The notes under the pieces: generated by a model
Databases searched by the model: none
What the model saw: only the letters and a program-made list of their open reading frames with translations
What the model was told of the DNA's origin: nothing
Shown: piece by piece, positions 47,678 through 56,815 of the stretch
How the letters are laid out: each line of letters opens with the position of its first letter
Numbering within the stretch: position 1 is the first letter of the stretch
Source: JBBPZK01 sp965219175
GTDB taxonomy: Bacteria; Actinomycetota; Rubrobacteria; Rubrobacterales; Rubrobacteraceae
DNA: 64,000 nucleotides
Assembly: GCA_965219175.1 (NCBI GenBank)
Contig: CBDCNI010000001.1
Location: 1,116,001 to 1,180,000 of the forward strand
Reading direction: 5' to 3'
Made by a program: the position numbers and the translations under genes

Positions 47678-47929
47678 ATGGGTCGTAGAAGGGAAAACTC
47701 TTCTCGCGGCGGGCGCCCGGTAAAGAACAAGCCGTGCGTGTTCTGCAAGGAGAACATCACTTACGTTGACTACAAGGACTACAACACGCTGAGGCGCTTC
47801 ATCTCGGATCGCGGCAAAGTCCGGGCGCGCAGGGTAACCAGTTTGTGCCCCCAGCACCAGCGTGAAGCGGCCAGTGCGATCAAACGGGCCCGCGAGATGG
47901 CGCTCCTTCCTTACGTGGTCGGGAGGTAG
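47678..47929 (+). CDS. rpsR: 30S ribosomal protein S18
   Basis: 83 aa with the zinc-type cysteines CVFC and, later, CPQH; DYKDYNTLRRFISDRGKVRARRVT is the conserved rRNA-binding core. ATG 47678 with GGAGG upstream. It follows rpsF by only 50 nt: the ssb gene that normally sits between rpsF and rpsR is absent. Zinc-binding (C+) forms of S18 are the ancestral type. Confidence 0.96.
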   Translation: MGRRRENSSRGGRPVKNKPCVFCKENITYVDYKDYNTLRRFISDRGKVRARRVTSLCPQHQREAASAIKRAREMALLPYVVGR

Positions 47930-47932
47930 AAG

Positions 47933-48382
47933 ATGCAGGTAATTCTGATGCAGGACGTGGAGAAGATCGGCCAGCGGGGCGACATCGTGGACGTGAGCCG
48001 CGGCTACGTCCGCAACTTCCTCGTACCCCGCAACCTCGCCGAGGTCGCAACCCCATCCAACATGGAGGAAGCCCGCCGCCGGATGGAAGAATCCGAGGAT
48101 CGGAACCGCCGGATGGCGGAGCGCGCCGGCGACATAGCCGCCACCCTGAACAAGAGCGTCATAACCATCGAGGCCCGAACCGGCGAAGACGAGCGGCTCT
48201 TCGGCTCCGTAACCGCCGCCAACATCGCTGACGCGGTCGAGAAAGCCCGCGGCATCCGGCTGGACAGGCGACGCATTCGGCTCTCCGAGCCGATAAGGTC
48301 TCTCGGCACCCACCAAATACCCGTCCAGGTACACGGCGACGTCGAAGCTAACGTAAAGGTGATCGTCGTTCCTAAGCTCTAG
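47933..48382 (+). CDS. rplI: 50S ribosomal protein L9
   Basis: 149 aa. The N-domain MQVILMQDVEKIGQRGDIVDVSRGYVRNFLVPR is unmistakable, followed by the long connecting helix and the C-domain (TGEDERLFGSVTAANIADAV to HGDVEANVKVIV). ATG 47933, 3 nt after rpsR. End of the ribosomal operon; a terminator follows before dnaB. Confidence 0.96.
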   Translation: MQVILMQDVEKIGQRGDIVDVSRGYVRNFLVPRNLAEVATPSNMEEARRRMEESEDRNRRMAERAGDIAATLNKSVITIEARTGEDERLFGSVTAANIADAVEKARGIRLDRRRIRLSEPIRSLGTHQIPVQVHGDVEANVKVIVVPKL

Positions 48383-48434
48383 CGCTGATGTAAAGCTTGA
48401 CTTCAGGTTCACCTTGAGTCTTAGATAAAAGGTT

Positions 48435-48464
48435 AAGGGTTCCGCTTGTGCCGGGACCCTTTTT
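48435..48464 (+). terminator. Terminator after rplI
   Basis: AAGGGTTCC and GGGACCCTT form a 9-bp stem (one G-U) around a 9-nt loop, followed by TTT. It separates the ribosomal genes from dnaB. Confidence 0.8.
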
Positions 48465-48480
48465 GGTACATCCTTATAGG

Positions 48481-49857
48481 ATGGAGCGCCGGGGGAGAAT
48501 ACGGGGAGTGCAGAGCGGGCCGGACGCGGTTCGGGTACCGCCGCACGATCTGGACGCGGAGCGGGCGGTGATCGGGGCTATGCTGGTCTCCGAAAGCGCG
48601 GTCGCGGCCGTCGCGGAGACGCTCGCGGCGGAAGACTTCTACTCTGAGACGCATCGGGTCCTATACGGGGCGATGATGCGTCTTTACTCGCGGGGCGACC
48701 CGATAGACCAGCTCACGCTCACCAACGAACTGAGGAGCGTCAACGAGTTCGACCGGGTCGGTGGCCGCGCCTACGTTTTCCAGCTAGTCGAGAGTGTGCC
48801 GACGGCGGCGAACGCCTCCCGCTACGCCGAGATAGTACGTTCGAGGGCGCTCCTGCGGGCGATCATAGACGCCGGCAGCCGCATCTCCGAAGACGCTTTC
48901 GCGGAGCCGGACGATGTTAGCCAGACCCTCGACTCCGCCGAGCAGCTAATCTACAGCGTCTCAAACCGTAAGATGCGGGAGCAACTCGCGCCCGTTTCAG
49001 AGCTGGCGCCGGGTGCTCTAGAGATGATCCAGAAACTCTACGAGTCCGAAGGCGAAGTAACTGGAGTAGAAGCCGGCTTCGAAGACCTCGACCGCCTCAC
49101 GACCGGCTTTCACAAGAGCGACCTTGTGGTACTCGCAGCAAGACCGGCGATGGGAAAGACCGCCTTTGCATTAAATGCAATATGGCACGCTTCGGTGAGT
49201 CAAGGCTTACCGGTTGCTATCTTCTCGCTCGAGATGAGCAAGGAGCAGTTGGTGCAGCGGCTCATTTCCCAGACTACTCGCATTCCTTCGCAGGACTTGA
49301 GGAGCGGCAACGTCAGGGCGGAGGATTGGCCGAAGCTCGTGCGCGGGGTTGCGGAGGTGAGCCGCGCGCCGATCTGGATAGACGACACCGCCGGGTCCAC
49401 GCTCATGGAGATGCGGGCGAAGGTCAGGAGGCTCGCGAGCAGGCTACTCACCCAGGGCGGGCAGCCGCTCTCGTTAGTCGTTGTGGACTACCTGCAGCTA
49501 ATGGTCGGCCAGAGCCGGGAGAACCGCCAGCAGGAGATAGCAGAGATCAGCCGTGGACTCAAGATACTCGCCCGCGACCTCGACGTGCCCGTCCTCGCCA
49601 TAGCCCAGCTCTCCCGCGCCGTCGAGCAGCGCCACGACAAGCGCCCGATGCTCTCGGATTTGAGAGATTCCGGCGCGATCGAACAAGACGCCGACATGGT
49701 GATGTTCCTCTACCGGGACGAATACTACAATCCCGATTCAGACGACAAGGGCATCGCCGAGGTCATCATCGGCAAGCACCGCAACGGCCCGACCGGCAAG
49801 GTCCAACTCGCCTGGATGGAGCAGTACACCAAGTTCGCCTCGCTGTCGCGTCGGTAA
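48481..49857 (+). CDS. dnaB: Replicative DNA helicase DnaB
   Basis: Hexameric replication-fork helicase. N-terminal domain RVPPHDLDAERAVIGAML; RecA-like domain with Walker A AARPAMGKTAFALN near residue 225, Walker B LVVVDYLQLM, LSRAVEQRHDKRPMLSDLRDSG and the arginine-finger region MFLYRDEYYNP. 458 aa from ATG 48481; GTG 48508 is also possible. No intein is present, unlike in pcrA of this window. Directly behind the rplI terminator, so a promoter between must exist, but I do not see a clear one. Confidence 0.95.
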   Translation: MERRGRIRGVQSGPDAVRVPPHDLDAERAVIGAMLVSESAVAAVAETLAAEDFYSETHRVLYGAMMRLYSRGDPIDQLTLTNELRSVNEFDRVGGRAYVFQLVESVPTAANASRYAEIVRSRALLRAIIDAGSRISEDAFAEPDDVSQTLDSAEQLIYSVSNRKMREQLAPVSELAPGALEMIQKLYESEGEVTGVEAGFEDLDRLTTGFHKSDLVVLAARPAMGKTAFALNAIWHASVSQGLPVAIFSLEMSKEQLVQRLISQTTRIPSQDLRSGNVRAEDWPKLVRGVAEVSRAPIWIDDTAGSTLMEMRAKVRRLASRLLTQGGQPLSLVVVDYLQLMVGQSRENRQQEIAEISRGLKILARDLDVPVLAIAQLSRAVEQRHDKRPMLSDLRDSGAIEQDADMVMFLYRDEYYNPDSDDKGIAEVIIGKHRNGPTGKVQLAWMEQYTKFASLSRR

Positions 49858-49920
49858 AGTTCGGCAAGACAGTCAAGGGTCGAGCGCACAAGAAATGAAC
49901 GAGAACCACGCCTATCGAGC

Positions 49921-49957
49921 GCTGAATAGCTGACCGGCTGAAACGCTGACGAGCTAC
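49921..49957. repeat. GCTGANNN octamer array, copy 3
   Basis: GCTGAATA, GCTGACCG, GCTGAAAC, GCTGACGA, then GCTAC: four consecutive octamers, in the same grammar as the repeats at 2610-2759 and 35274-35342. Here only one arm is visible. It lies between convergent dnaB and fabI and overlaps the fabI stop codon. Confidence 0.55.
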
Positions 49958-50733
49958 TTTACCGGCGCGCCCATCGCGTGGTAGCCGCCGTCTACGTGGA
50001 TCAACTCGCCGGTCGTCGCGGGCCACCAGTCCGAGAGCAGGCTCACCACCGCCCGGCCGACGGGCTCGGGGTTGGTTGTCTCCCAGCCCAAGGGAGCCTG
50101 GCGGCCCCACTCGCCTTCTATCTGCTCGAAGCCGCTGATCCCCTTGGCGGCGAGCGTCTTTACGGGGCCGGCCGAAACCAGGTTTACCCGGATGCCGCGC
50201 TCTCCGAGGTCTCGCGCCAGGTAGCGGGAGGTAGACTCCAAGGCGGCTTTGGCGACGCCCATCCAGTCGTAGGCGGGCCAGGCTACGCGGGCGTCGAAGT
50301 CGAGGCCGACGACGGAGGAGCCGGGCTTCATTAAGTCCATTAGGCCGGTCGAGAGGGCTGCGAGAGAGTAGGCGGAAGTCTGGAGGGCGGTCGCCACGGA
50401 GGGCCATTCGGCTGTAAGGAAGTTCCCTCCGAGGGCGTCCTCCGGGGCGAAGGCTATGGCGTGGACGATGCCGTCCAACTCTCCCCAGCGTTCTTTGAGG
50501 TCTTCGGCGACGGCTTTTATGTCTTCGGGTTTGTTTGCGTCCAGTTCCAGGACGGGTGGTTCGGGGTCGAGGCGTTTGGCGGTTCGGCGGGTGAGGCTCG
50601 CGGCGCGGCCGAAGCCGGTAAGAATGATCTCTGCTCCCTGCTCGGCTGCCAGACGCGCCGTCGAGTAGGCGATTGACCGCCGGTCGAGTACACCCGTTAC
50701 CAGGATCTTCTTACCTTCGAGCAATCCGCCCAT
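49954..50733 (-). CDS. fabI: Enoyl-ACP reductase (NADH), InhA/FabI type
   Basis: Last step of fatty-acid elongation. Atypical SDR of 259 aa: VTGVLDRRSIAYSTA is the NAD-binding start, DGIVHAIAFAP the middle strand, and the catalytic Tyr-x6-Lys is AYDWMGVAKAALES; SAGPVKTLAAKGI is the substrate-binding loop. The VGLDFDARVAWPAYDWM stretch is the InhA-type arrangement known from actinobacteria. ATG 50733. Single gene. Confidence 0.94.
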   Translation of the reverse strand: MGGLLEGKKILVTGVLDRRSIAYSTARLAAEQGAEIILTGFGRAASLTRRTAKRLDPEPPVLELDANKPEDIKAVAEDLKERWGELDGIVHAIAFAPEDALGGNFLTAEWPSVATALQTSAYSLAALSTGLMDLMKPGSSVVGLDFDARVAWPAYDWMGVAKAALESTSRYLARDLGERGIRVNLVSAGPVKTLAAKGISGFEQIEGEWGRQAPLGWETTNPEPVGRAVVSLLSDWWPATTGELIHVDGGYHAMGAPVK

Positions 50734-50806
50734 CCATCCTCCTGAAATACTTAGTCGTCAGTTCCTCGTCGTTTCGAGACCGGCACACAGTCTAGGAGAT
50801 GAACCG

Positions 50807-52390
50807 ATGATCCGCCAGCGAAGTGTACGGGACAGGCTTCCCTTTCTTCCTTTAGAATCTCTGTCTGTGAAGAGTAGCTCGAAAAGAGGGGGGATCCCGT
50901 CAGCGGCGTACGGACTGGCGCCGGGCATTGGTATTTCGTTGCTCGTATTCGTGTTGTATCTGAGGACGCTGGCGCCGACGGCCCTGCCGCGCGACTTCTA
51001 CGACCTCACGGACGCCGGGATGTTCCAGGTGCGGGCTTACATCCTGGGTATCTCGAACCCGACCGGATATCCGACGTACATGATGCTCGCCAAGCTCTTT
51101 ACGTTCCTGCCGTTCGGGGACGCGGGCTACAAAGTGAACCTCGCCTCGGCCGTGTACGCGGCGGTCGCGGTTTTCCTGGTCTACGCCGTGTGTCGGAGGC
51201 TCACCGGACGAGTATTGCCCGCCATGACGGCGGCGCTGCTCTTCGGCGTCAGCCGGTCGTTCTGGAGCCAGGCGGTGATCGCCGAGGTCTACACGCTGAA
51301 CGTTCTCTTTATCTCCGTCGTCCTACTAGTCTTGCTCGTCTGGCGGGACGAGCGGCGGGACCGCTACCTGCTGCTGGCCGCGTTCCTAATGGGCCTCGCC
51401 CTAACGCACCACCTGACGAGCGGACTTCTGATCCCCGCCGGCGGCCTCTTCGTCTTGCTCGTGGATCGGCGCAAGCTGCTCGACTGGCGGCTGCTGCTTA
51501 AGGGAGCCGGGCTATTCCTGCTCGGTCTCACACCTTACATATACGTGCCGATCAGGGGTTCGCTCAACCTACCGCTCGACTACTATCACCCCGATACCCT
51601 GGACAGTTTTATCGGCTTCGTGACCGGACGGGCTTTCGACGACAAGATGTTGGTCTACGGTCCTTCGCGACTGCCCGGTCGGCTGGCGCTCTACGCCGGT
51701 GAATTGCTTCGGCAGTTCAACCCGGCGTTCCTGGTATTCGCCTGGATCGGCGTCGTGGCTCTGTTCGTAAAGGACCGGGCGGTCTGTCTCCTGTTGGGAT
51801 TTCTCTATCTCGGATGGCTCTTTCAGGCGCTGGAGTACGGCATCGTGGACGTGTGGGTCTACTTTATCCCGACATATTTGATCCTCGCCGTTTTCGTGGC
51901 GGTTGGCCTGAAAGAGGTCTTCGATCTGATACTGGCCGCGCCGCGACTGCTCTCGCCTCCCCGGATGAAGGTTCTCGTGGTGCTGCTCTCCGTAGTCGTA
52001 CTCTTGATCCCTCTGTGGAGGGCTGGAACCGTCACCTACGCCGCCGTGGACATGAGCGGCAACCACCTGGCCGTGAAGAAGATGAACGCCGTCGCCGAAG
52101 AAGCGCCGCGCGGGGCGACCTTCGTCACGAACGACAGCTCCCTCTGGTACCTCACCCTGGTAGAAAACCGAAGGACGGACCTGAACCTCGTAAACCCGCT
52201 AGCGAACCCGGCCGATTGGCAGGATAGCCACGGCGCCTGGCTCAAGACCGTCAACAAGTACCTGGGCAAAGGCCGTGTCTTCGTGACGTTCGCAGGCGGC
52301 ATAAGCCCCGGATACATGGACCCTTACCAGCGAGCGGGCTACAAGGTCATCTCCCGAGGAGGAGGAACCTTCTACGAGGTGGTCAAGTAA
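50807..52390 (+). CDS. DUF2723 polytopic membrane protein
   Basis: 527 aa, about ten TM segments. The DUF2723 block is SNPTGYPTYMMLAKLFTFLPFGD-like sequence after the first TM (LYLRTLAPTA-LPRDFYDLTDAGMFQVRAYILGI), and VPIRGSLNLPLDYYHPDTLDSF later. These proteins resemble PMT/ArnT-type glycosyltransferases (GT-C) with an acidic residue in the first loop (here the D in FYDLTDAG), but activity is not established for most. Long C-terminal extracytoplasmic part (about 400-527). ATG 50807. The gene at 52441 follows by 50 nt. Confidence 0.82.
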   Translation: MIRQRSVRDRLPFLPLESLSVKSSSKRGGIPSAAYGLAPGIGISLLVFVLYLRTLAPTALPRDFYDLTDAGMFQVRAYILGISNPTGYPTYMMLAKLFTFLPFGDAGYKVNLASAVYAAVAVFLVYAVCRRLTGRVLPAMTAALLFGVSRSFWSQAVIAEVYTLNVLFISVVLLVLLVWRDERRDRYLLLAAFLMGLALTHHLTSGLLIPAGGLFVLLVDRRKLLDWRLLLKGAGLFLLGLTPYIYVPIRGSLNLPLDYYHPDTLDSFIGFVTGRAFDDKMLVYGPSRLPGRLALYAGELLRQFNPAFLVFAWIGVVALFVKDRAVCLLLGFLYLGWLFQALEYGIVDVWVYFIPTYLILAVFVAVGLKEVFDLILAAPRLLSPPRMKVLVVLLSVVVLLIPLWRAGTVTYAAVDMSGNHLAVKKMNAVAEEAPRGATFVTNDSSLWYLTLVENRRTDLNLVNPLANPADWQDSHGAWLKTVNKYLGKGRVFVTFAGGISPGYMDPYQRAGYKVISRGGGTFYEVVK

Positions 52391-52440
52391 CGGAGGGTAG
52401 GATGCTCCGCGTCTGATGATGACAAGTCCTGGAGGTGCGC

Positions 52441-53013
52441 TTGAGTAGTTGGGAAGAGTTGGCGGAGTTTCTTACGAGCCTGCCGCCAGAAGACCTCGAC
52501 CGCTTCTCACGCCACGCCGCCCTCGAACTATCGGCGGAACCAAAGACGGCAGACGCCACACTCCGGGCATACGCCGACGAAAACCCGGACGCCACACCTT
52601 CCGTGCTGCTCTCCTCCACGGCTTCTCAGGCGGGCTTTGCAGGAGAAGAGGGTTTCGCCCGCCGGATGGGTAGTGCCGCGCTGGAGCTCGCCGAAACGGA
52701 CGAGGAACGCCAGCTTGCCCACGTTTCTCTGGCCCAGGTACACTTCCGGAATAGGCGCGAGGAAGAGGAGCTTGCGGCCTTCGAGCGCCACTGCCGCGCC
52801 GCCGTCGAACTCGGTCACGCGGGGACATTCTGCTACGAGCGGCTCGCCACGCTTTACGAGTATCGTGGAGAGATCGAGGATGCCATAAGTGTCTGTCTCC
52901 GCGCCGTCGAGGCGCTCGGCGGGGTGGGGGATCGTCGTTCGGCCGAACGTTTCGGGGGGCGTCTGGAGCGACTCTATACAAAAAGTAGCCCTAACCAACC
53001 CAAATCTTCGTAG
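52441..53013 (+). CDS. Helical (TPR-like) protein of unknown function
   Basis: 190 aa from TTG 52441 (GGAGG 5 nt upstream; a GTG two codons earlier is the alternative). Entirely alpha-helical in character; the second half reads like tetratricopeptide units (RQLAHVSLAQVHFRNRREEEEL, then GTFCYERLATLYEYRGEIEDAISVCLRAVEALGG). The start WEELAEFLTSLPPEDLDRFSRHAALEL is unlike any enzyme I know. Likely a protein-protein interaction module. Between DUF2723 and acs; no operon evidence. Confidence 0.7.
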   Translation: MSSWEELAEFLTSLPPEDLDRFSRHAALELSAEPKTADATLRAYADENPDATPSVLLSSTASQAGFAGEEGFARRMGSAALELAETDEERQLAHVSLAQVHFRNRREEEELAAFERHCRAAVELGHAGTFCYERLATLYEYRGEIEDAISVCLRAVEALGGVGDRRSAERFGGRLERLYTKSSPNQPKSS

Positions 53014-53106
53014 GTCGAAGCGGGTATGAGGCGCGAGAGACCATGAGAATATATACTTGGTGGCGTAAGGGATAAGAGTTTTATGGCAACAAGGGGAAAG
53101 GAAGAG

Positions 53107-55050
53107 ATGAGCGCAGAGCAAGATTCCGGGCAAGAGGCGGCGCGCACTTTCGAGCCGCCGGAAGAATTTGCCTCCAGGGCCAATGTTAGCGACCCTTCGG
53201 TCTACGAGAAGGCCGAGCAGGATTTCGAGGGCTTCTGGGGAGGATTCGCCGAAGAGCTTCACTGGTTCAAGAAGTACGACCGGGTCCTCGATTGGGATCC
53301 ACCGGAGGCCAAATGGTTCGTCGGCGGCAAGCTGAACGTCTCCTACAACTGCCTCGACTACCAGATAGAGCAGGGACGCGGCGACAAGAACGCCATCGTC
53401 TGGGAAGGTGACGAGCCGGGCGACGGCAAGACCTTCACCTACTCGGAGCTAAAAGCCGAGGTCGAGAAGTTCGCCAACGTGCTCAAGAGCCTCGGGGTGG
53501 AGAAGGGGGATCGGGTGGCGATCTACCTGCCCATGATCCCCGAGCTTCCTATCTCCATGCTCGCCTGCGCCCGCATCGGCGCGCCTCATTCCGTTGTTTT
53601 CGGTGCGTTCTCGGCCGGGAGCCTCAGAGACAGGATCAACGACGCCGAAGCGAAGGTCCTCGTGACCGCCGATGCGGCCCCGCGAGGCGGCAAGAAGACT
53701 GTCTTGAAAGAGAACGCCGACGAAGCCCTCGAAGACACGCCTTCCATCCAGAACGTCGTGGTCGTCAGGCGCACGGGCGACGACGTGAACATGACCGAGG
53801 GCCGCGACAGTTACTGGGACGAACTCGTGGCGGAGGCCGAGCCGGAGTGTCCGGCCGAGGAGCTTGACTCGGAGGACCTCCTCTACATCCTCTACTCCTC
53901 CGGCTCGACCGGCAAGCCGAAAGGAATAGTCCACACTACCGGCGGCTACCTCACGCACGTCAAGGCGACCTCGAAATGGGTCCTCGACCTCAAAGACGAC
54001 GACATTTATTGGTGTACGGCGGACGTCGGGTGGGTCACGGGTCACTCTTATCTGGTCTACGGCCCTCTCTCGAACGGCGCGACGAGCCTGATGTTCGAGG
54101 GTACTCCTACTTACCCGGAAGGCGACCGTTTCTGGGACATCGTCGAGCGGCACAAGGTGAGCATCATGTACACCGCGCCGACCGTTATACGGGCGTTCAT
54201 GAAGACCGGGACTGCGAACCTCGAAAAGCACGACCTGACTTCGCTGCGGCTGCTCGGGACTGTCGGGGAACCGATCAACCCGCGGGCCTGGGAGTGGTAC
54301 TACGACAACGTCGGCGGCGGACGCTGCCCTGTCGTGGATACGTGGTGGCAGACCGAGACGGGTGGGATCATGATAGCTCCTCTCCCCGGCATCACGACGG
54401 CCAAACCAGGTAGCGCGACCTTCCCGTTCCCCGGTGTATTCGCCGGACTCTACGACGAAGAAGGCAACGAAATAGAGGGCGAAGGCTCCGGCAACCTGGT
54501 CATAAAGAGGCCGTGGCCGGGGATGCTCAGGACCCTGTATAAGGACCCGGAACGCTACCGAGAGACCTACTGGGAGAAGTACGGTGACGTGTACTTCGCC
54601 GGTGACGGCGCCCGGCGCGACGCGGAGGGCTACTACACCATAACCGGCCGGGTGGACGACGTGATGAACATCTCCGGTCACCGCATCTCGACCGCGGAGG
54701 TGGAGAGCGCGCTCGTCGGTCACGAGTCCGTCGCGGAGTCTGCCGTGGTCGGGCGAAACGACGAGGACAAGGGCCAGGCTATCGTTGCTTACGTGATCCT
54801 TCGGGGAGACAAGGAGGAGAGCGACGAGCTGAAGCAAGAGCTAAACGACCAGGTCCGTAAGGCGATCGGACCGATAGCGCGGCCCGATGAGATCATCTTT
54901 ACCCCAGACCTCCCGAAGACCAGGAGCGGCAAGATCATGCGCCGTATCCTTCGCGGCGTGGCCGAAGGTCAGGAAGACCTCGGCGACACCTCAACCCTCG
55001 CCGACCCGAGCGTCGTGGACGACCTTCAGCAGAAAGCCGGCCAAAGCTGA
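53107..55050 (+). CDS. acs: Acetyl-coenzyme A synthetase
   Basis: Activates acetate to acetyl-CoA via acetyl-AMP. 647 aa from ATG 53107 (AAGGAAGAG upstream; ATG 53083 is weaker). Core motifs: LYILYSSGSTGKPKGIVHT (P-loop, A3), DTWWQTETGG (A5), YFAGDGARRDAEGYY (A7/A8) and the C-terminal PKTRSGKIMRRILR with the acetylatable lysine. The N-terminal ACS-N block (YEKAEQDFEGFWGGFAEEL) is complete. A strong terminator follows. Confidence 0.97.
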   Translation: MSAEQDSGQEAARTFEPPEEFASRANVSDPSVYEKAEQDFEGFWGGFAEELHWFKKYDRVLDWDPPEAKWFVGGKLNVSYNCLDYQIEQGRGDKNAIVWEGDEPGDGKTFTYSELKAEVEKFANVLKSLGVEKGDRVAIYLPMIPELPISMLACARIGAPHSVVFGAFSAGSLRDRINDAEAKVLVTADAAPRGGKKTVLKENADEALEDTPSIQNVVVVRRTGDDVNMTEGRDSYWDELVAEAEPECPAEELDSEDLLYILYSSGSTGKPKGIVHTTGGYLTHVKATSKWVLDLKDDDIYWCTADVGWVTGHSYLVYGPLSNGATSLMFEGTPTYPEGDRFWDIVERHKVSIMYTAPTVIRAFMKTGTANLEKHDLTSLRLLGTVGEPINPRAWEWYYDNVGGGRCPVVDTWWQTETGGIMIAPLPGITTAKPGSATFPFPGVFAGLYDEEGNEIEGEGSGNLVIKRPWPGMLRTLYKDPERYRETYWEKYGDVYFAGDGARRDAEGYYTITGRVDDVMNISGHRISTAEVESALVGHESVAESAVVGRNDEDKGQAIVAYVILRGDKEESDELKQELNDQVRKAIGPIARPDEIIFTPDLPKTRSGKIMRRILRGVAEGQEDLGDTSTLADPSVVDDLQQKAGQS

Positions 55051-55076
55051 CCGCTCGCATCGAGGGTCGATAAAGG

Positions 55077-55108
55077 AAAGGGGCGGCTCTCACGAGTCGT
55101 CCCTTTTT
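55077..55108 (+). terminator. Terminator after acs
   Basis: AAAGGGGCGGCTC pairs with GAGTCGTCCCTTT over 13 bp (two G-U) with a TCAC loop and a short T tail (55104-55108). Confidence 0.9.
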
Positions 55109-55220
55109 CGTTCTCCACAAACGCCTTTTCTGAGGGAGAAGATGAAACCTTAGATAGGGTTTTGCGTATAAGAGTGTAGTAAAATAACGTTCAAAGAAAG
55201 TATTCTCTAAGGAGGAACGA

Positions 55221-55907
55221 GTGCTCGGTTTTTATGTTGTTATGTTCCTGGGATTTGCCATCTCCGGGCTCGCCAGTCTCTGGGTAAGGAGGTCGTACTC
55301 GAAGTACTCGAAGCAGCAGAGCGCGAGTGGTATGACCGGGTTTCAGGTGGCTCGTTCCATACTGGACCGCAACGGCCTGAACGACGTGCGGGTCGAGCCC
55401 GTGGCCGGGACGCTTACCGATCACTACGACCCTCGCAGCAAGGTCGTGAGGCTCTCGGAGGGCAACTTCAACAAGAACTCCATAGCCGGGGTTAGCGTTG
55501 CGGCCCACGAGGTCGGGCACGCCATCCAGGACGCCAGAGGCTACTTGCCGATGAAGCTTCGGTCGGGGATCTTCCCGATCGTCAACTTTAGCAACCAGTT
55601 GTTTATGCCGCTACTGTTCGGCGGATTTATCCTGGGAGGCTTTAGCGGAGGCGGGCTCGGCACGCTGCTCATCCAGATCGCCGCCGTCTTGTTCCTCGCG
55701 GTGTTCGCGTTCCATGTGGTGACGCTGCCGGTGGAGATCAACGCCTCGACGCGGGCCTACGGGCAGTTGACCCGCTACGGGATACTCTCTACCAGCGAGG
55801 CCGGCGGCACCCGGCGGGTACTGACGGCCGCCGCCTTCACGTACATAGCAGCGGCGCTCACCGCACTGTTGACGCTAGCCTACTTGCTGCTGGTGAGCCG
55901 CAACTAG
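55221..55907 (+). CDS. Membrane zinc metallopeptidase, YugP type
   Basis: 228 aa from GTG 55221, AAGGAGGAACGA upstream. TM at both N-terminus and centre/C-terminus (about 5-20, 130-145, 155-175, 200-222). Zinc-binding HEVGH in VAAHEVGHAIQDARG near residue 95; LTDHYDPRSKVVRLSEGNF is the family-specific stretch; NASTRAYGQL carries the third ligand region. Neutral zinc metallopeptidases of this kind face the membrane; substrates are unknown. Single gene with its own terminator. Confidence 0.9.
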   Translation: MLGFYVVMFLGFAISGLASLWVRRSYSKYSKQQSASGMTGFQVARSILDRNGLNDVRVEPVAGTLTDHYDPRSKVVRLSEGNFNKNSIAGVSVAAHEVGHAIQDARGYLPMKLRSGIFPIVNFSNQLFMPLLFGGFILGGFSGGGLGTLLIQIAAVLFLAVFAFHVVTLPVEINASTRAYGQLTRYGILSTSEAGGTRRVLTAAAFTYIAAALTALLTLAYLLLVSRN

Positions 55908-55933
55908 GAAAAAACTCGAAAGATGGTTTGGAG

Positions 55934-55960
55934 AAGGCGGGGAGAAACCCCCGCCTTTTT
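55934..55960 (+). terminator. Terminator after the zinc peptidase
   Basis: AAGGCGGGG pairs with CCCCGCCTT (9 bp, perfect) around a six-base loop, followed by TTT. Confidence 0.9.
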
Positions 55961-56027
55961 CTTTTGTTCGCGAAAGACGGTTTTTCGGCGGGCGCGGGGT
56001 GGGATCAGGTTGTAGAATATCCGCGTT

Positions 56028-56648
56028 GTGGAAGATATCCATCGCATAACAAAACGCCGCCGGAGGCTCAGGAGCGTCGGGGAACCTCACCCGTGGGAGC
56101 CGCGACACATGAAGCTGTCCGGGATGCGCTTCGCCGATACAGCTGGCGACCCGGCGGGGCGTCGCAACGTGACGTTCGGGGTGATTCAGCACCTCTGGCG
56201 CTCGCCGGTCCCGTTCGTCGGCTTCTATCCACCGGAGGGCGTGCCGGTCGCCGAAAACCGTATCTACGTCCCCGCCCCGCCGAGGCTGGTAGACGATACC
56301 GATTACCTGGCCGGGGTAGAGGCCCACAAGAAGGCCTTCGCCAAAGACCTCGAAAACGCGATGATCCCATCCGAGAGTTTGCCCGGCTACTTCGACGCCC
56401 CGATGGACGAAGGCTGGAGCGTTGTACTTGACCTCCCCGGACGCCGCCTGAAGCTGGCCGACGCGTGGGGCATGGTCTCAAACTCCAGGATCGTGGGCGA
56501 CCTCGCGCCCTTCGTGTGGGCGTACCGCAACAGCAACTTCTGCATGATAACCCTCTACGACAAAGATACCGACGACCTGCGCGACGACCTCCTCTTCGTC
56601 GCCAAACGCCGTGGCGTGGAACTCCGCTGGAACCAATCAGCCGCCTGA
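56028..56648 (+). CDS. Hypothetical protein
   Basis: 206 aa from GTG 56028. No TM, no signal, no recognised motif. The middle (FGVIQHLWRSPVPFVGFYPPEGVPVAENRIYVPAPP) and end (ADAWGMVSNSRIVGDLAPFVWAYRNSNF) look like a compact globular protein with aromatic-rich segments. TGTAGAAT at about 56013-56020 is an extended -10 leaving almost no leader, so either a leaderless GTG start or a later start (ATG 56109, MKLSGMRFADT) is used. Stand-alone gene. Confidence 0.6.
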   Translation: MEDIHRITKRRRRLRSVGEPHPWEPRHMKLSGMRFADTAGDPAGRRNVTFGVIQHLWRSPVPFVGFYPPEGVPVAENRIYVPAPPRLVDDTDYLAGVEAHKKAFAKDLENAMIPSESLPGYFDAPMDEGWSVVLDLPGRRLKLADAWGMVSNSRIVGDLAPFVWAYRNSNFCMITLYDKDTDDLRDDLLFVAKRRGVELRWNQSAA

Positions 56649-56815
56649 TGCAAACGCTTCGGAAACAGCGTAAAACCACATACATTTAGCCATTATCGTA
56701 TGGATACTGATTCTTGATCTTTGAGTATAATAAGTATCAGGCAGAAAGAGTAAGAGGGATCTGAAGAGGCACGCAGAGATAAGTCTTTTTCAAAGTAGAG
56801 AGGTGGATAGTTTAG

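Noticed and set aside
48481..49857. Intein in dnaB, a common host
   Set aside because: All RecA-domain motifs are contiguous and length is normal.
53449..54837. 462-codon open frame antisense to acs
   Set aside because: Composition mirrors the acs codon pattern; no ribosome-binding site, no recognisable domain.
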